DNA from: Candidatus Bathyarchaeota archaeon | GTDB taxonomy: Archaea; Thermoproteota; Bathyarchaeia; Bathyarchaeales; Bathycorpusculaceae | Reading direction: 5' to 3' | Length of the DNA: 14,182 nt | NCBI GenBank assembly: GCA_026014845.1 | Contig: JAOZHM010000145.1 | Coordinates: 1-14,182 of the forward strand | In this document: in pieces, positions 7,113 to 14,049 of the stretch | Layout: the number at the start of each line of letters is the position of its first letter | Numbering within the stretch: the stretch's first letter is position 1 | Notes under the pieces: generated by a model | The model's input: only the letters and a program-made list of their open reading frames with translations | The model's database searches: none | What the model was told of the DNA's origin: nothing | Made by a program: the position numbers and the translations under genes

Positions 7113-7394
7113 ATGGAAGTAGCTCGAATCAGACTGGCAGTGTTAACAACCGTGATTTTGGCGATTCTGATTTTTTGGATGCTCATAGTTGAATATGATT
7201 TTCCAGCCTTCAAATACGTTGATCCAAATCAGCCACCAGAGCTTGTGGAGAACGATACTTCGACAATTGGTCAGGAAGTTAGTCGATTTCTGTGGGAGTA
7301 CAGGGTGATAGATCTGATCGCGCAGGCTTTTGTCTTGTTTGCCGCTGCGGCTTGTTGCATGGCGTTGCTGAGAATTGAGGAGAGGAAAAGGTGA
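7113..7394 (+). CDS. NuoJ C-terminal half / MbhE-MrpB-type membrane subunit
   Basis: A 93-residue protein with two hydrophobic helices (about 8-26 and 67-87) and a polar loop between them (28-66). The end of the loop and the second helix, FLWEYRVIDLIAQAFVLFAA (59-78), resemble the YRG-x-DT-x(2)-E-x(2)-VLF motif of MrpB/MbhE-type proteins and the C-terminal part of NuoJ, with Gln71 about where those families often have Glu. The ATG at 7113 follows a run of GGAGG sequence (7096-7104). The TGA stop overlaps the GTG start of the next gene (GTGA, 7391-7394). With the preceding gene it probably makes up one functional NuoJ unit. Confidence 0.78.
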   Translation: MEVARIRLAVLTTVILAILIFWMLIVEYDFPAFKYVDPNQPPELVENDTSTIGQEVSRFLWEYRVIDLIAQAFVLFAAAACCMALLRIEERKR

Positions 7395-7705
7395 TTTCGC
7401 TTAGTTACTACATTGCATGTGCTGTTGTCCTCTACATCATAGGTTTGTATTGTCTTGCTTCAAAGAGGAACATGATTAAGCTTGTCATGGGACTTGAAAT
7501 CTTGGTGAACGCAGCCCACGTGAGCTTCATTGCTTTTTCTGCTTACAGAAGTGTAGGCTACATTGATCCGCTTGGCCACAGTGTCGTGATTATGTCAATA
7601 AGTTTTGCAGGATGTGTTACTGCTCTAGGATTGGTGATTGTTACTTATGCTTACAAGCATTACAAAACTTTAGATGTGCGGAAGCTGAGGCGGCTGAAGT
7701 GGTGA
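7391..7705 (+). CDS. nuoK: NuoK/MrpC-type membrane subunit
   Basis: Three-helix subunit of the ion-translocation path between NuoJ and the first antiporter-like subunit. In the 104-residue protein, GLYCLASKRNMIKLVMGLEI (18-37) is the NuoK/MrpC signature and contains Glu36, the TM2 Glu conserved in both families. The TM3 stretch begins DPLGHSVVIMSISFAG (59-74). It resembles the MrpC/MbhG form and lacks the second Glu (Glu72 of E. coli NuoK). The GTG start at 7391 has GGAG 8 nt upstream and overlaps the previous stop codon. The C-terminus (88-104) is strongly basic. Confidence 0.92.
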   Translation: MISLSYYIACAVVLYIIGLYCLASKRNMIKLVMGLEILVNAAHVSFIAFSAYRSVGYIDPLGHSVVIMSISFAGCVTALGLVIVTYAYKHYKTLDVRKLRRLKW

Positions 7706-7787
7706 ATCAAACACTTCCATGTCCTCTGCAGCCTTTCCACATTACCCCTATAGTTCGGGGCATGTCAACTTTTAAGAGAGGCTGAAC

Positions 7788-9287
7788 ATGTTTACCCCGC
7801 CATTGAATGCCCTTCTCGTGTTCATGGTCGGAACCCCTGCGATAGGATGGGTTATACATAAGAAGGGTTATCCGAAGGTTCAAGGCATCTACGCCTCGGC
7901 AGGCCTTTTAGTGGCAGCCTACTTTCTCTACGGATTATCTCGGGAGGTTTCTGAGAAAGGCATAGTGTTGATTACAGGTCCACTGCCTTTCAATCCCCCT
8001 CTTGGAGCATGTCTCCAAATAGATGTGTTCAGCATTTTCATGACAATGCTTTACATATTAATTGGTTTGTTCACTACTGTCTATTCGATAAAGTTTATGG
8101 AACGCGATTCCGGATTAACCGAATATTACACGCTTATGCTGGGTATGGTTGCTGGTATGACCGGCGTAGTTTTCGCGGGCGATTTTTTCACGTTGTTTGT
8201 TTTTTGGGAGCTTATGTGCCTGACATCTTATGCTCTTGTTGCGTTTCGAAAGCAAAAGTGGGAGTCCATAGAGGCTGGCTTCAAATACTTGATTATGAGT
8301 GCTGCTGGAAGCGCAACCATTCTTCTCGCCATGTCCTTTCTTTACGGTATGACTGGAACATTAAACTTTGCGGCTCTTGCAAGTAGACTTGCTAACACAT
8401 CGTCTGAAGGCTGGCTGTACATAACGCTAGCGTTGGTTATCGTCGGCTTTGGGATTAAAGCTGCCATCGTTCCATTTCACACGTGGCTTCCAGATGCTCA
8501 CTCCGCTGCTCCAAGCCCTGTTAGTGCTATGCTTTCCGGCGTCATGGTGCCGACAGGAGCGTGCGTTCTCATTCGTATTCTCCTACTCGTTTTCAGTTCT
8601 GCACAACCCGCTTGGCAAATGACATTGGCGATTTTCGCAGTTTTCACAATGTTCGGTGGAAACTTGATGGCGTTGTTGCAAAATGATCTTAAACGTTTGC
8701 TTGCCTTCAGCACTATTGCTCATATGGGTTACATTGTCTTCGGATTTGCAATAGCCTCTCCAGAGGGATTAGCCGCGAGTTTGTTTCACATAGTAAATCA
8801 TGCAGTCATGAAAAGCCTTCTCTTCCTCTGTGCTGGAGCTTTCATTCGTCAAACTAAGACAAGAGATCTAAGAAAACTTAGAGGCATAGGGAAGACCATG
8901 CCCATGACAAGCGCAGCCTTCACCATTGGCACAATCGCTATCGCCGCTTTTCCCCCATTAAACGGTTTCTGGAGCGAGATGATGATTATCACAGCTGGAG
9001 TAAGGGCTGAAATGATAATATTTTCAGCCTTAATGCTCGCCAACATGGCTCTGTCAGTCGTCTACTATTTCCGTCTTATTCGCATAATTATACTGGAAAG
9101 GCCTACGAAGGTGTCAAAAAAAGCAACCAAAGCTCCTGTGTCAATGCTCATTCCCATCTTGGTTCTTGCGTTTCTCTGCATTTTTATCGGAGCCTACCCC
9201 GTACCATATATCGACGCGTCTTCAAAGGCCGCCGAAGCAATGTTAAACATAGGAGCTTACATTGATGCTGTGCTTAGAGGATTATGA
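7788..9287 (+). CDS. nuoM: NuoM/MrpD-type antiporter-like subunit (first of two; probably at the NuoN position)
   Basis: Antiporter-like ion-translocating subunit, 499 residues with about 13-14 membrane helices. Conserved channel residues are visible: TM5 Glu141 (FWELM), TM7 Lys224 (GIKAAIVPFHTWLPDAH), Lys342 (HAVMKSLLF) and TM12 Glu397 (FWSEM). The TM8 Lys is missing: GVMVPTG has Pro255 where NuoM has Lys. The motifs are of the NuoM/MrpD/MbhH kind, not NuoN, but the gene follows nuoK as nuoN or mbhH usually does. The ATG at 7788 is preceded by GAGAGG, and 82 nt separate it from nuoK. It ends facing the second nuoM-type gene across 57 nt. Confidence 0.93.
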   Translation: MFTPPLNALLVFMVGTPAIGWVIHKKGYPKVQGIYASAGLLVAAYFLYGLSREVSEKGIVLITGPLPFNPPLGACLQIDVFSIFMTMLYILIGLFTTVYSIKFMERDSGLTEYYTLMLGMVAGMTGVVFAGDFFTLFVFWELMCLTSYALVAFRKQKWESIEAGFKYLIMSAAGSATILLAMSFLYGMTGTLNFAALASRLANTSSEGWLYITLALVIVGFGIKAAIVPFHTWLPDAHSAAPSPVSAMLSGVMVPTGACVLIRILLLVFSSAQPAWQMTLAIFAVFTMFGGNLMALLQNDLKRLLAFSTIAHMGYIVFGFAIASPEGLAASLFHIVNHAVMKSLLFLCAGAFIRQTKTRDLRKLRGIGKTMPMTSAAFTIGTIAIAAFPPLNGFWSEMMIITAGVRAEMIIFSALMLANMALSVVYYFRLIRIIILERPTKVSKKATKAPVSMLIPILVLAFLCIFIGAYPVPYIDASSKAAEAMLNIGAYIDAVLRGL

Positions 9288-9344
9288 CAGGTTGCTTTCC
9301 CACTTTTCTCGCAAATGCTGTTTCTCTGTCTAACGTCTATGCGT
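9288..9344. terminator. Convergent intergenic region, possible T-rich terminator
   Basis: The gap between two convergent antiporter-like genes is pyrimidine-rich on the plus strand (CTTTCCCACTTTTCTC and TTTCTCTGTC). I see no good hairpin. It may end the plus-strand transcript; the minus-strand transcript has no clear T-run here. Confidence 0.22.
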
Positions 9345-10796
9345 CTAAAAGGGAACTGATAGAAGCCTCAACACAATGTCAGGCCAGATTCCTATCACCA
9401 CTGCAAGCACAGTCAGTATGATTATTGGGATGCGCATCAGCCAAGGTGGGTCCCTCGTTATTATTTCTAGTTTTTCGGGAGTGGTTCCGAAGAACACTCT
9501 CCACAGAAACCACAGGTAGTATCCGGCAGTGATTGCTGTACTAACTACAGCGACTGTGGTGATGAGAATCTTTCCGGAGAAGATGCCTCCTGAGAAAATC
9601 ATCCATTCACTCCAGAAACCGTTTAGAGGTGGGGTTCCAGCCAGAGATAGAGCACCAATCAAGGCTGCCACACAAACTACAGGCATCTTATTGGCTAAGC
9701 CTCCAAGTTTTCTGATGTCGCGTATTCCTGTTTGATGTATGATTGCGCCGGCACACATGAAGAGAAGACTCTTACAAATAGCATGGTTCACCACGTGAAA
9801 GATGGCCCCATTTGCCCCCATGGTTGAGTACACTCCCAGTCCAAAAAAGATGTAGCCCATCTGGCTGATGCTGGAGTATGCTAATAACCTTTTGATGTCC
9901 GTTTGAGCAAGAGCCATAAGTCCACCATAAATCATGGTGATTACACCTAGAATCGCCAAAGTATTTGACACCTGAAATACCGTCTTTCCAAATCCGGAAA
10001 GAAAAATCCTCGCAAACGCGTATGCACCGCATTTGATCATGACACCGGAAAGCATGATACTTATAGGAGTTGGAGCTTCGGTGTGTGCATCTGGAAGCCA
10101 TGTGTGCACTGGGAAGATTGCCATTTTCACGCAAAATCCGATTAACAAAAGAACGAACACTGTTAGTATACTGGTTGAAGGAATATCGAATGAGACTTGT
10201 GGCAATTCGACGAAATCAAAGGTGCCCGTGAATACGTAGATTGACAGAATTCCCATAAGCATGAAAAGCGCGCCGATGTGTGTGAATATGAAGTATTTGA
10301 ATCCGATGGTTAACCGTTTCTTAGACACTCCCCATGACGCTATTAAGAAATAGGACGGTATCAACATCAACTCCCAAAAAAGATAGAATTGTATGAGGTT
10401 TGCAGAAAGTATTACTCCAATCATACCGGACATGAAAAGCAACAGATTCGCGTAATAGCCAGCTTGCCCACGCTTATTCTCCATGTACTTGATGGAGTAA
10501 AGGCATGAAAGAGCGCTTACAACTGCAACAACTAATGCTATACAGAAGCTGAGGCCGTCAACCATGAAGCCTAGTCTGAGGCTGAGTGATGGTGTGCGAA
10601 TCCAGGCATAGGTGTCGTGTATGGGTTTATGTTTGATGACGTCTGGAACCATGGAAAGAATCATGCAAACGGACAGTGAAGCCGCCACAGTTGCTATCCA
10701 TCCGACATACTTTTCAGTATACTTTCCAAAAATGTAGATGAAAAAGGCTGAAATTACTGGAAGAATAATTGCCAATAATGAGGCGTTAGGGATCAA
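9345..10796 (-). CDS. nuoM: NuoM-type antiporter-like subunit (second copy)
   Basis: Antiporter-like ion-translocating subunit, 483 residues with about 13-14 membrane helices. All the usual channel residues are present: TM5 Glu142 (FWELM), TM7 Lys224 (CVKMAIFPVHTWLPDAH), TM8 Lys255 (GVMIKCGAY), Lys342 (HAICKSLLF) and TM12 Glu397 (FWSEW). It is therefore the most canonical pump subunit in the window. The start is TTG at 10796, fixed by GGAGG (10805-10809) 8 nt upstream that overlaps the TAG stop of nuoL. It forms a two-gene operon with nuoL, inverted relative to the nuoJ-K-M operon. Confidence 0.95.
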   Translation of the reverse strand: MIPNASLLAIILPVISAFFIYIFGKYTEKYVGWIATVAASLSVCMILSMVPDVIKHKPIHDTYAWIRTPSLSLRLGFMVDGLSFCIALVVAVVSALSCLYSIKYMENKRGQAGYYANLLLFMSGMIGVILSANLIQFYLFWELMLIPSYFLIASWGVSKKRLTIGFKYFIFTHIGALFMLMGILSIYVFTGTFDFVELPQVSFDIPSTSILTVFVLLLIGFCVKMAIFPVHTWLPDAHTEAPTPISIMLSGVMIKCGAYAFARIFLSGFGKTVFQVSNTLAILGVITMIYGGLMALAQTDIKRLLAYSSISQMGYIFFGLGVYSTMGANGAIFHVVNHAICKSLLFMCAGAIIHQTGIRDIRKLGGLANKMPVVCVAALIGALSLAGTPPLNGFWSEWMIFSGGIFSGKILITTVAVVSTAITAGYYLWFLWRVFFGTTPEKLEIITRDPPWLMRIPIIILTVLAVVIGIWPDIVLRLLSVPF

Positions 10797-10804
10797 GTCA
10801 TTTT

Positions 10805-10811
10805 CCTCCTA
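10805..10811 (-). promoter_or_regulatory. Shine-Dalgarno site fused to the nuoL stop codon (TAGGAGG)
   Basis: The TAG stop of nuoL (10811-10809) runs into GGAGG, 8 nt before the TTG start of nuoM. This decides the nuoM start and suggests coupled translation. The permease operon at 2655-2662 has the same arrangement. Confidence 0.7.
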
Positions 10812-12941
10812 AGGGATTATTCCTCCAAATAGAAGCAGTAGAATTATTAATATTATGGCTCCAACAAAAGCTGTCAGCATGTTGTAAGATAACACTCCTG
10901 TATGCGTTTTTCTGAATCGTCGAGCAAATGACGTGACAAAACGAGCTAGAAAATAATTTAATGCGTCGATTCCTCTAAGCTCCGGATACTTATACATTAG
11001 ACTGGATAACCGTCTAAATAAGCCTGCAACACCATAGTTCGATGCGTCAATATTAAGCTCTAAGTACGTATATACAAACTTAGAAGACTTTCTAAAAAAC
11101 GACGCAACAGCGTAGTTCAGCGAGTCGATGCTGAGCTCTAAGCGTCTATGCACGATGTTGGAAAACGCTATGGTTCCATCTGCAACCTTGTGGTAAAACG
11201 CGTCGATGTAGCATCGTTTCCACAGAAAAACATAAACTTTCCCTAAGAATCGGTGTTCCTCAATTAACTTAACTGGGTTGACTCGGCCCGCTACGTATAA
11301 CTGGTATGCAGGATAGCCTCCAACCGCTACTGCTACACATGTTAAAACTGTACTTATGGAGGGAACGATGTACATCAGAACGTCGGCAATATTGCTGAAG
11401 GTTGGTGTGCCTAAGATAGACAGGAAGAACTTGTTAAAGCTCGGGATTAAAAGAAGTGCTAGGAAATCCAGGAAAATCGTTATTGCGAGAGTAGCGACGA
11501 GGGAAATACGCATTAAGGATGGGATCTTCTTTACCATTTTTTCTTCAGACTTACTTCCCTTTTTGAAAACAAGCCCCATCATTCTGAGACCGTAAAAAGC
11601 TGTTATTCCAGCCCCGATTATTAACAGAGCAAAAATTACGTAGCCCGATATCATGAGCATGAATTGCCCTTTTATGCCGGCCTCTGCAGCAAAATCCCAA
11701 GCAACTGTTTGAATCCAGTTCGTACACCAAAAGCCACTTAGAGGCGGTATGCCAGCTAGAGCAAGAGCTCCCACTTCAAAACTTCTATGCGCAATCCGAC
11801 TCTTGAACCCTCCCATATGATGCAAATTATCCGAGCCAACTGCGTAGGAAATGTAGGCTGCAGTGAGGAAAAGCAGCGCTGAGACAAAGGCGTCCACCAT
11901 AAGAAGGAAGGTGCCCGCTAAGTATCCCCAGCTCATGTCAGTCATTAATCCTGCTAAACCAAAAGCTGCCATCATGTATCCGATCACACTTGAGATACTG
12001 TATGAAAGAGCTTTGAATATATTAACTTGGACCATTGCTATAAGAGCACTAATAATCGCAGTGAGCGCGCCCACGAATGTCATGACTATAAAAAAGTTAA
12101 CCATGCCACTATATCCCATGAGGGAAGCTTCATGGAAAATTGGGAGGACTCTAGCCATAAGAAAAGGGCCAGCCAAACATTCAGTTAGAGCGTTGAAACA
12201 GGAAGGTGAGGCAGCTAATGCGTCCGGAAGCCATTCTTGCAAGGGAAACTGAGCTGCCTTTCCTACGGCCCCACCAAAGAACATGAGGGCTGTAATAAAA
12301 AGCAAACCAGCCCTTGACAATTCTCCCATCCAGTTGTTGTTTTGTGAGAGTTCCGTAATGTTAAGAGTGCCAGAATAGGTGTATATTATCAAAATAGACG
12401 CGAGCAAGAGCACATCTGCAATGTGGAGGACGAGGAAAGTTTTCAAGCCTATGTGCGCCTTTTTAGGGTCTTTGTACCAAAAAGCTGCAAGGCCAGTGCA
12501 GCATATCCCAACTATTTCCCAGCCGATGAACATGAAGAGAAGGTTATCCGCCATCACTATCACTACGTATCCGCCGATGAAAAGCTGTATGAGGAACCAG
12601 AACCTAGTCAAACTTGGCTCTTTTTGCATGTAGGCGACAGAGAAAATTGTAACTAGAAATCCGATACAAGTGATTACACTTACCATAAGCACGCTTAATG
12701 GATCAATGCATACACCAACTTGAATAATGCTGTTAGAAATCCATGGAATCGTCAAATCGAGCTGAGCTGTTCCCAAATAGATATCCGGGATCATCGAAAG
12801 AGAGAAGAGGGCACTCATTCCGATGGACAACACGGCTAGATAACTGCTGAATTTTCGACGAATTGCACCAACTAACGGCGTGACCGCGGTGCCGATAATT
12901 GGGATGAGCCAGCAAAGCCATGGTGCATATGGAAGCAACAA
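10809..12941 (-). CDS. nuoL: NuoL-type antiporter-like subunit with an extended lateral helix
   Basis: Distal antiporter-like subunit, 710 residues against about 600-615 in bacterial NuoL. NuoL identity rests on WEIVGICCTGLAAFWY (141-156) and GKAAQFPLQEWLPDA (227-241). TM5 Glu142 and TM7 Lys228 are kept. The second half-channel is altered: the TM8 His is Asn250, the HAFFKALLFL motif reads DAFVSALLFL (Asp350, Ser354), and the TM12 SKDE motif reads CTNW (Thr407). After the last core helix (about 525-548), residues 601-680 hold three tandem units of 26-27 residues, followed by a terminal helix (about 688-708); this makes the lateral helix roughly 50 residues longer than in E. coli NuoL. The start is TTG at 12941 with GGAGGAGAGG (12952-12943) just upstream. 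Confidence 0.94.
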   Translation of the reverse strand: MLLPYAPWLCWLIPIIGTAVTPLVGAIRRKFSSYLAVLSIGMSALFSLSMIPDIYLGTAQLDLTIPWISNSIIQVGVCIDPLSVLMVSVITCIGFLVTIFSVAYMQKEPSLTRFWFLIQLFIGGYVVIVMADNLLFMFIGWEIVGICCTGLAAFWYKDPKKAHIGLKTFLVLHIADVLLLASILIIYTYSGTLNITELSQNNNWMGELSRAGLLFITALMFFGGAVGKAAQFPLQEWLPDALAASPSCFNALTECLAGPFLMARVLPIFHEASLMGYSGMVNFFIVMTFVGALTAIISALIAMVQVNIFKALSYSISSVIGYMMAAFGLAGLMTDMSWGYLAGTFLLMVDAFVSALLFLTAAYISYAVGSDNLHHMGGFKSRIAHRSFEVGALALAGIPPLSGFWCTNWIQTVAWDFAAEAGIKGQFMLMISGYVIFALLIIGAGITAFYGLRMMGLVFKKGSKSEEKMVKKIPSLMRISLVATLAITIFLDFLALLLIPSFNKFFLSILGTPTFSNIADVLMYIVPSISTVLTCVAVAVGGYPAYQLYVAGRVNPVKLIEEHRFLGKVYVFLWKRCYIDAFYHKVADGTIAFSNIVHRRLELSIDSLNYAVASFFRKSSKFVYTYLELNIDASNYGVAGLFRRLSSLMYKYPELRGIDALNYFLARFVTSFARRFRKTHTGVLSYNMLTAFVGAIILIILLLLFGGIIP
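10905..11141 (-). repeat. Tandem 26-27-codon repeats in the lateral-helix region of nuoL
   Basis: Three in-frame units. Unit 1 is 11141-11064 (residues 601-626, begins LELSIDSLNYAV), unit 2 is 11063-10986 (627-652, begins LELNIDASNYGV), and unit 3 is 10985-10905 (653-679, begins PELRGIDALNYF, one residue longer). Units 1 and 2 share 14 of 26 residues and about 50 of 78 bases by hand count. The pattern is ID..NY followed by an amphipathic, Arg/Lys-rich helix ending in aromatic residues. Unit 3 aligns with the ordinary end of NuoL; units 1 and 2 look like insertions made by duplication. Confidence 0.85.
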
Positions 12942-12942
12942 A

Positions 12943-12952
12943 CCTCTCCTCC
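12943..12952 (-). promoter_or_regulatory. Shine-Dalgarno site of nuoL
   Basis: GGAGGAGAGG on the minus strand; its GGAGG core ends 6 nt before the TTG at 12941. It supports TTG as the nuoL start, since no in-frame ATG lies nearby. Confidence 0.7.
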
Positions 12953-12980
12953 AGAGTACGCATTGAATATAGATTCCGGA

Positions 12981-12996
12981 TTTAATAGTTTAAATG
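12981..12996 (-). promoter_or_regulatory. TATA-like promoter of the nuoL-nuoM operon
   Basis: The minus strand reads ATTTAAACTATTAAAT, holding two overlapping TATA-like cores. A start about 25 bp downstream would fall near 12963, leaving a leader of about 20 nt before the TTG at 12941. The rest of the 258-bp gap to 13200 holds no gene that I can see. Confidence 0.4.
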
Positions 12997-13005
12997 TTCG
13001 TCTCG

Positions 13006-13018
13006 ATAAAAAGGTTAA
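13006..13018. repeat. 13-bp motif shared with the nuoA/nuoJ divergent promoter region (6762-6774)
   Basis: ATAAAAAGGTTAA here is the exact reverse complement of TTAACCTTTTTAT at 6762-6774. Both copies lie in the two divergent intergenic regions that flank hydrogenase operons. The motif may be a regulator-binding site, but it is A/T-rich and there are only two copies. Confidence 0.3.
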
Positions 13019-13149
13019 GCATCAACGGACGTAAAGAATATTAAAGCGACAACTACGATGCCAGCCATTTGTTAAATCAGCCTTATCACTTGAATGGGTC
13101 AAAACAAGCAACTCCAAATATGAAAGCCAATATAGCGTGCGCGATAAGG

Positions 13150-13157
13150 TTATATAT
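13150..13157 (+). promoter_or_regulatory. TATA box of the small membrane-protein operon
   Basis: TTATATAT preceded by GATAAGG. Transcription would start near 13180, about 20 nt before the ATG at 13200. This is the clearest TATA box in the window. Confidence 0.5.
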
Positions 13158-13199
13158 CTTACTTCTATAACTGTGTGAAAGAAGTAAAGAAGTGATTTT

Positions 13200-13775
13200 A
13201 TGTCAGAGGCGAAGCCACCTAGTAGAAAAGAAGCTCCTTCAAAGGGATATTATGAGAAGGTAAGGAGGGAATCCAGAGAGGCTCTCGTGGGTGCTCTTCC
13301 ATCTATAACGCTGGGAGTAGTAGCTGCGATACTTCTGTGGCTTTTCGGTAAATTAATATTCGTACCGATAGCTCAGGGCATCGAGTGGTTTGGATACCCC
13401 CTTCCACAAATCTTAACCTTCATAATACTGGTTGGGTTAGCAATATTCCTTGTAAGGATACTCGTAGACGTCCGTCGGGCTGTTGATGCTTTAGCTGGTC
13501 TAGCTGCGTGTGAAATAGGCGCTCCGTACGATGTGACTCCAGCAGAGGTTGGCCATTACAAAACAGCGTTGGGAAGTATACTTAATGTGGTAATTGTTTC
13601 CTTAGCGTTCTTGCTGTTCTCGGATTATTTGGCACTCATACATCCAGCGCTTTCAGGAGTGATGTTGATAGCGATCGTCGTTTGGGCAATCTTTGAAATT
13701 TACAGGGCTGTTAAAGCGATTTCAGATGAGATCAGGCGCTATTCTGCTGAGTGGGCTGGAAAGGCGTTAGAGTAA
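13200..13775 (+). CDS. Four-helix membrane protein, unknown function
   Basis: I do not recognise the family. The 191-residue protein has a polar, Lys-rich N-terminus (1-30), then predicted membrane helices at about 34-57, 68-90, 124-141 and 150-170, and a charged C-terminal tail (171-191). The stretch LWLFGKLIFVPIA (46-58) recurs in the partial gene at 14050, which marks the two as paralogues. No catalytic or metal-binding motif is visible. It begins a plus-strand operon that diverges from nuoL with its own TATA box. A link to the hydrogenase is suggested only by proximity. Confidence 0.75.
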   Translation: MSEAKPPSRKEAPSKGYYEKVRRESREALVGALPSITLGVVAAILLWLFGKLIFVPIAQGIEWFGYPLPQILTFIILVGLAIFLVRILVDVRRAVDALAGLAACEIGAPYDVTPAEVGHYKTALGSILNVVIVSLAFLLFSDYLALIHPALSGVMLIAIVVWAIFEIYRAVKAISDEIRRYSAEWAGKALE

Positions 13776-13803
13776 GAACCGAAAAAGAGATGGTGCAGTT
13801 CTG

Positions 13804-14046
13804 GTGAGGTTTTCAATCAAGATGGCGGTGCTGTCAGCTGTACTCGCTGCAGATCTCTCATTCTTCCTTTTTTTAGGAACATATTTCCCTCAAGCTTATG
13901 AACTGGTTTTTGAGAAGATGCCGTGGGCTGACAACGTTGAAAAAACGTTTGCCATAATCGTAGGCCTTGTAATCGCCACCATCACATCTCTATCAATAGC
14001 CTACTTGATAATTAAGCGTCTCCTAAAATCGATACAGCGAGGATAG
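13804..14046 (+). CDS. Small two-helix membrane protein, unknown function
   Basis: An 80-residue protein with an N-terminal hydrophobic segment (about 8-28), a polar middle (EKMPWADNVEK, 37-47) and a second helix (about 49-69) with a basic tail. The first helix could be a signal anchor. The start is uncertain: GTG at 13804 gives 80 residues, while an ATG at 13822 gives 74 and could use GGTGAGG (13803-13809) as its ribosome-binding site. It lies 28 nt after the four-helix gene and 3 nt before the next gene, so all three are probably co-transcribed. Confidence 0.62.
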   Translation: MRFSIKMAVLSAVLAADLSFFLFLGTYFPQAYELVFEKMPWADNVEKTFAIIVGLVIATITSLSIAYLIIKRLLKSIQRG

Positions 14047-14049
14047 AAA

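Noticed and set aside
7745..7760. CCCC...GGGG hairpin between nuoK and nuoM
   Set aside because: The stem is only 4 bp with an 8-nt loop and no T-run; too weak to call a terminator or regulator.
10905..11141. CRISPR-like or satellite repeat array
   Set aside because: The repeats are contiguous, in frame, without spacers and diverged at the DNA level while keeping the protein pattern; they are a protein repeat.
12234..12239. Gln235 in FPLQEWLPDA of NuoL as a lost His
   Set aside because: E. coli NuoL, as I recall it, also has Gln here (PLQTW), so this is not unusual.
13019..13149. Possible small RNA or tRNA gene in the 258-bp gap upstream of 13200
   Set aside because: I could find no cloverleaf, T-loop consensus or stable long hairpin; the only candidate open frame is 16 codons.
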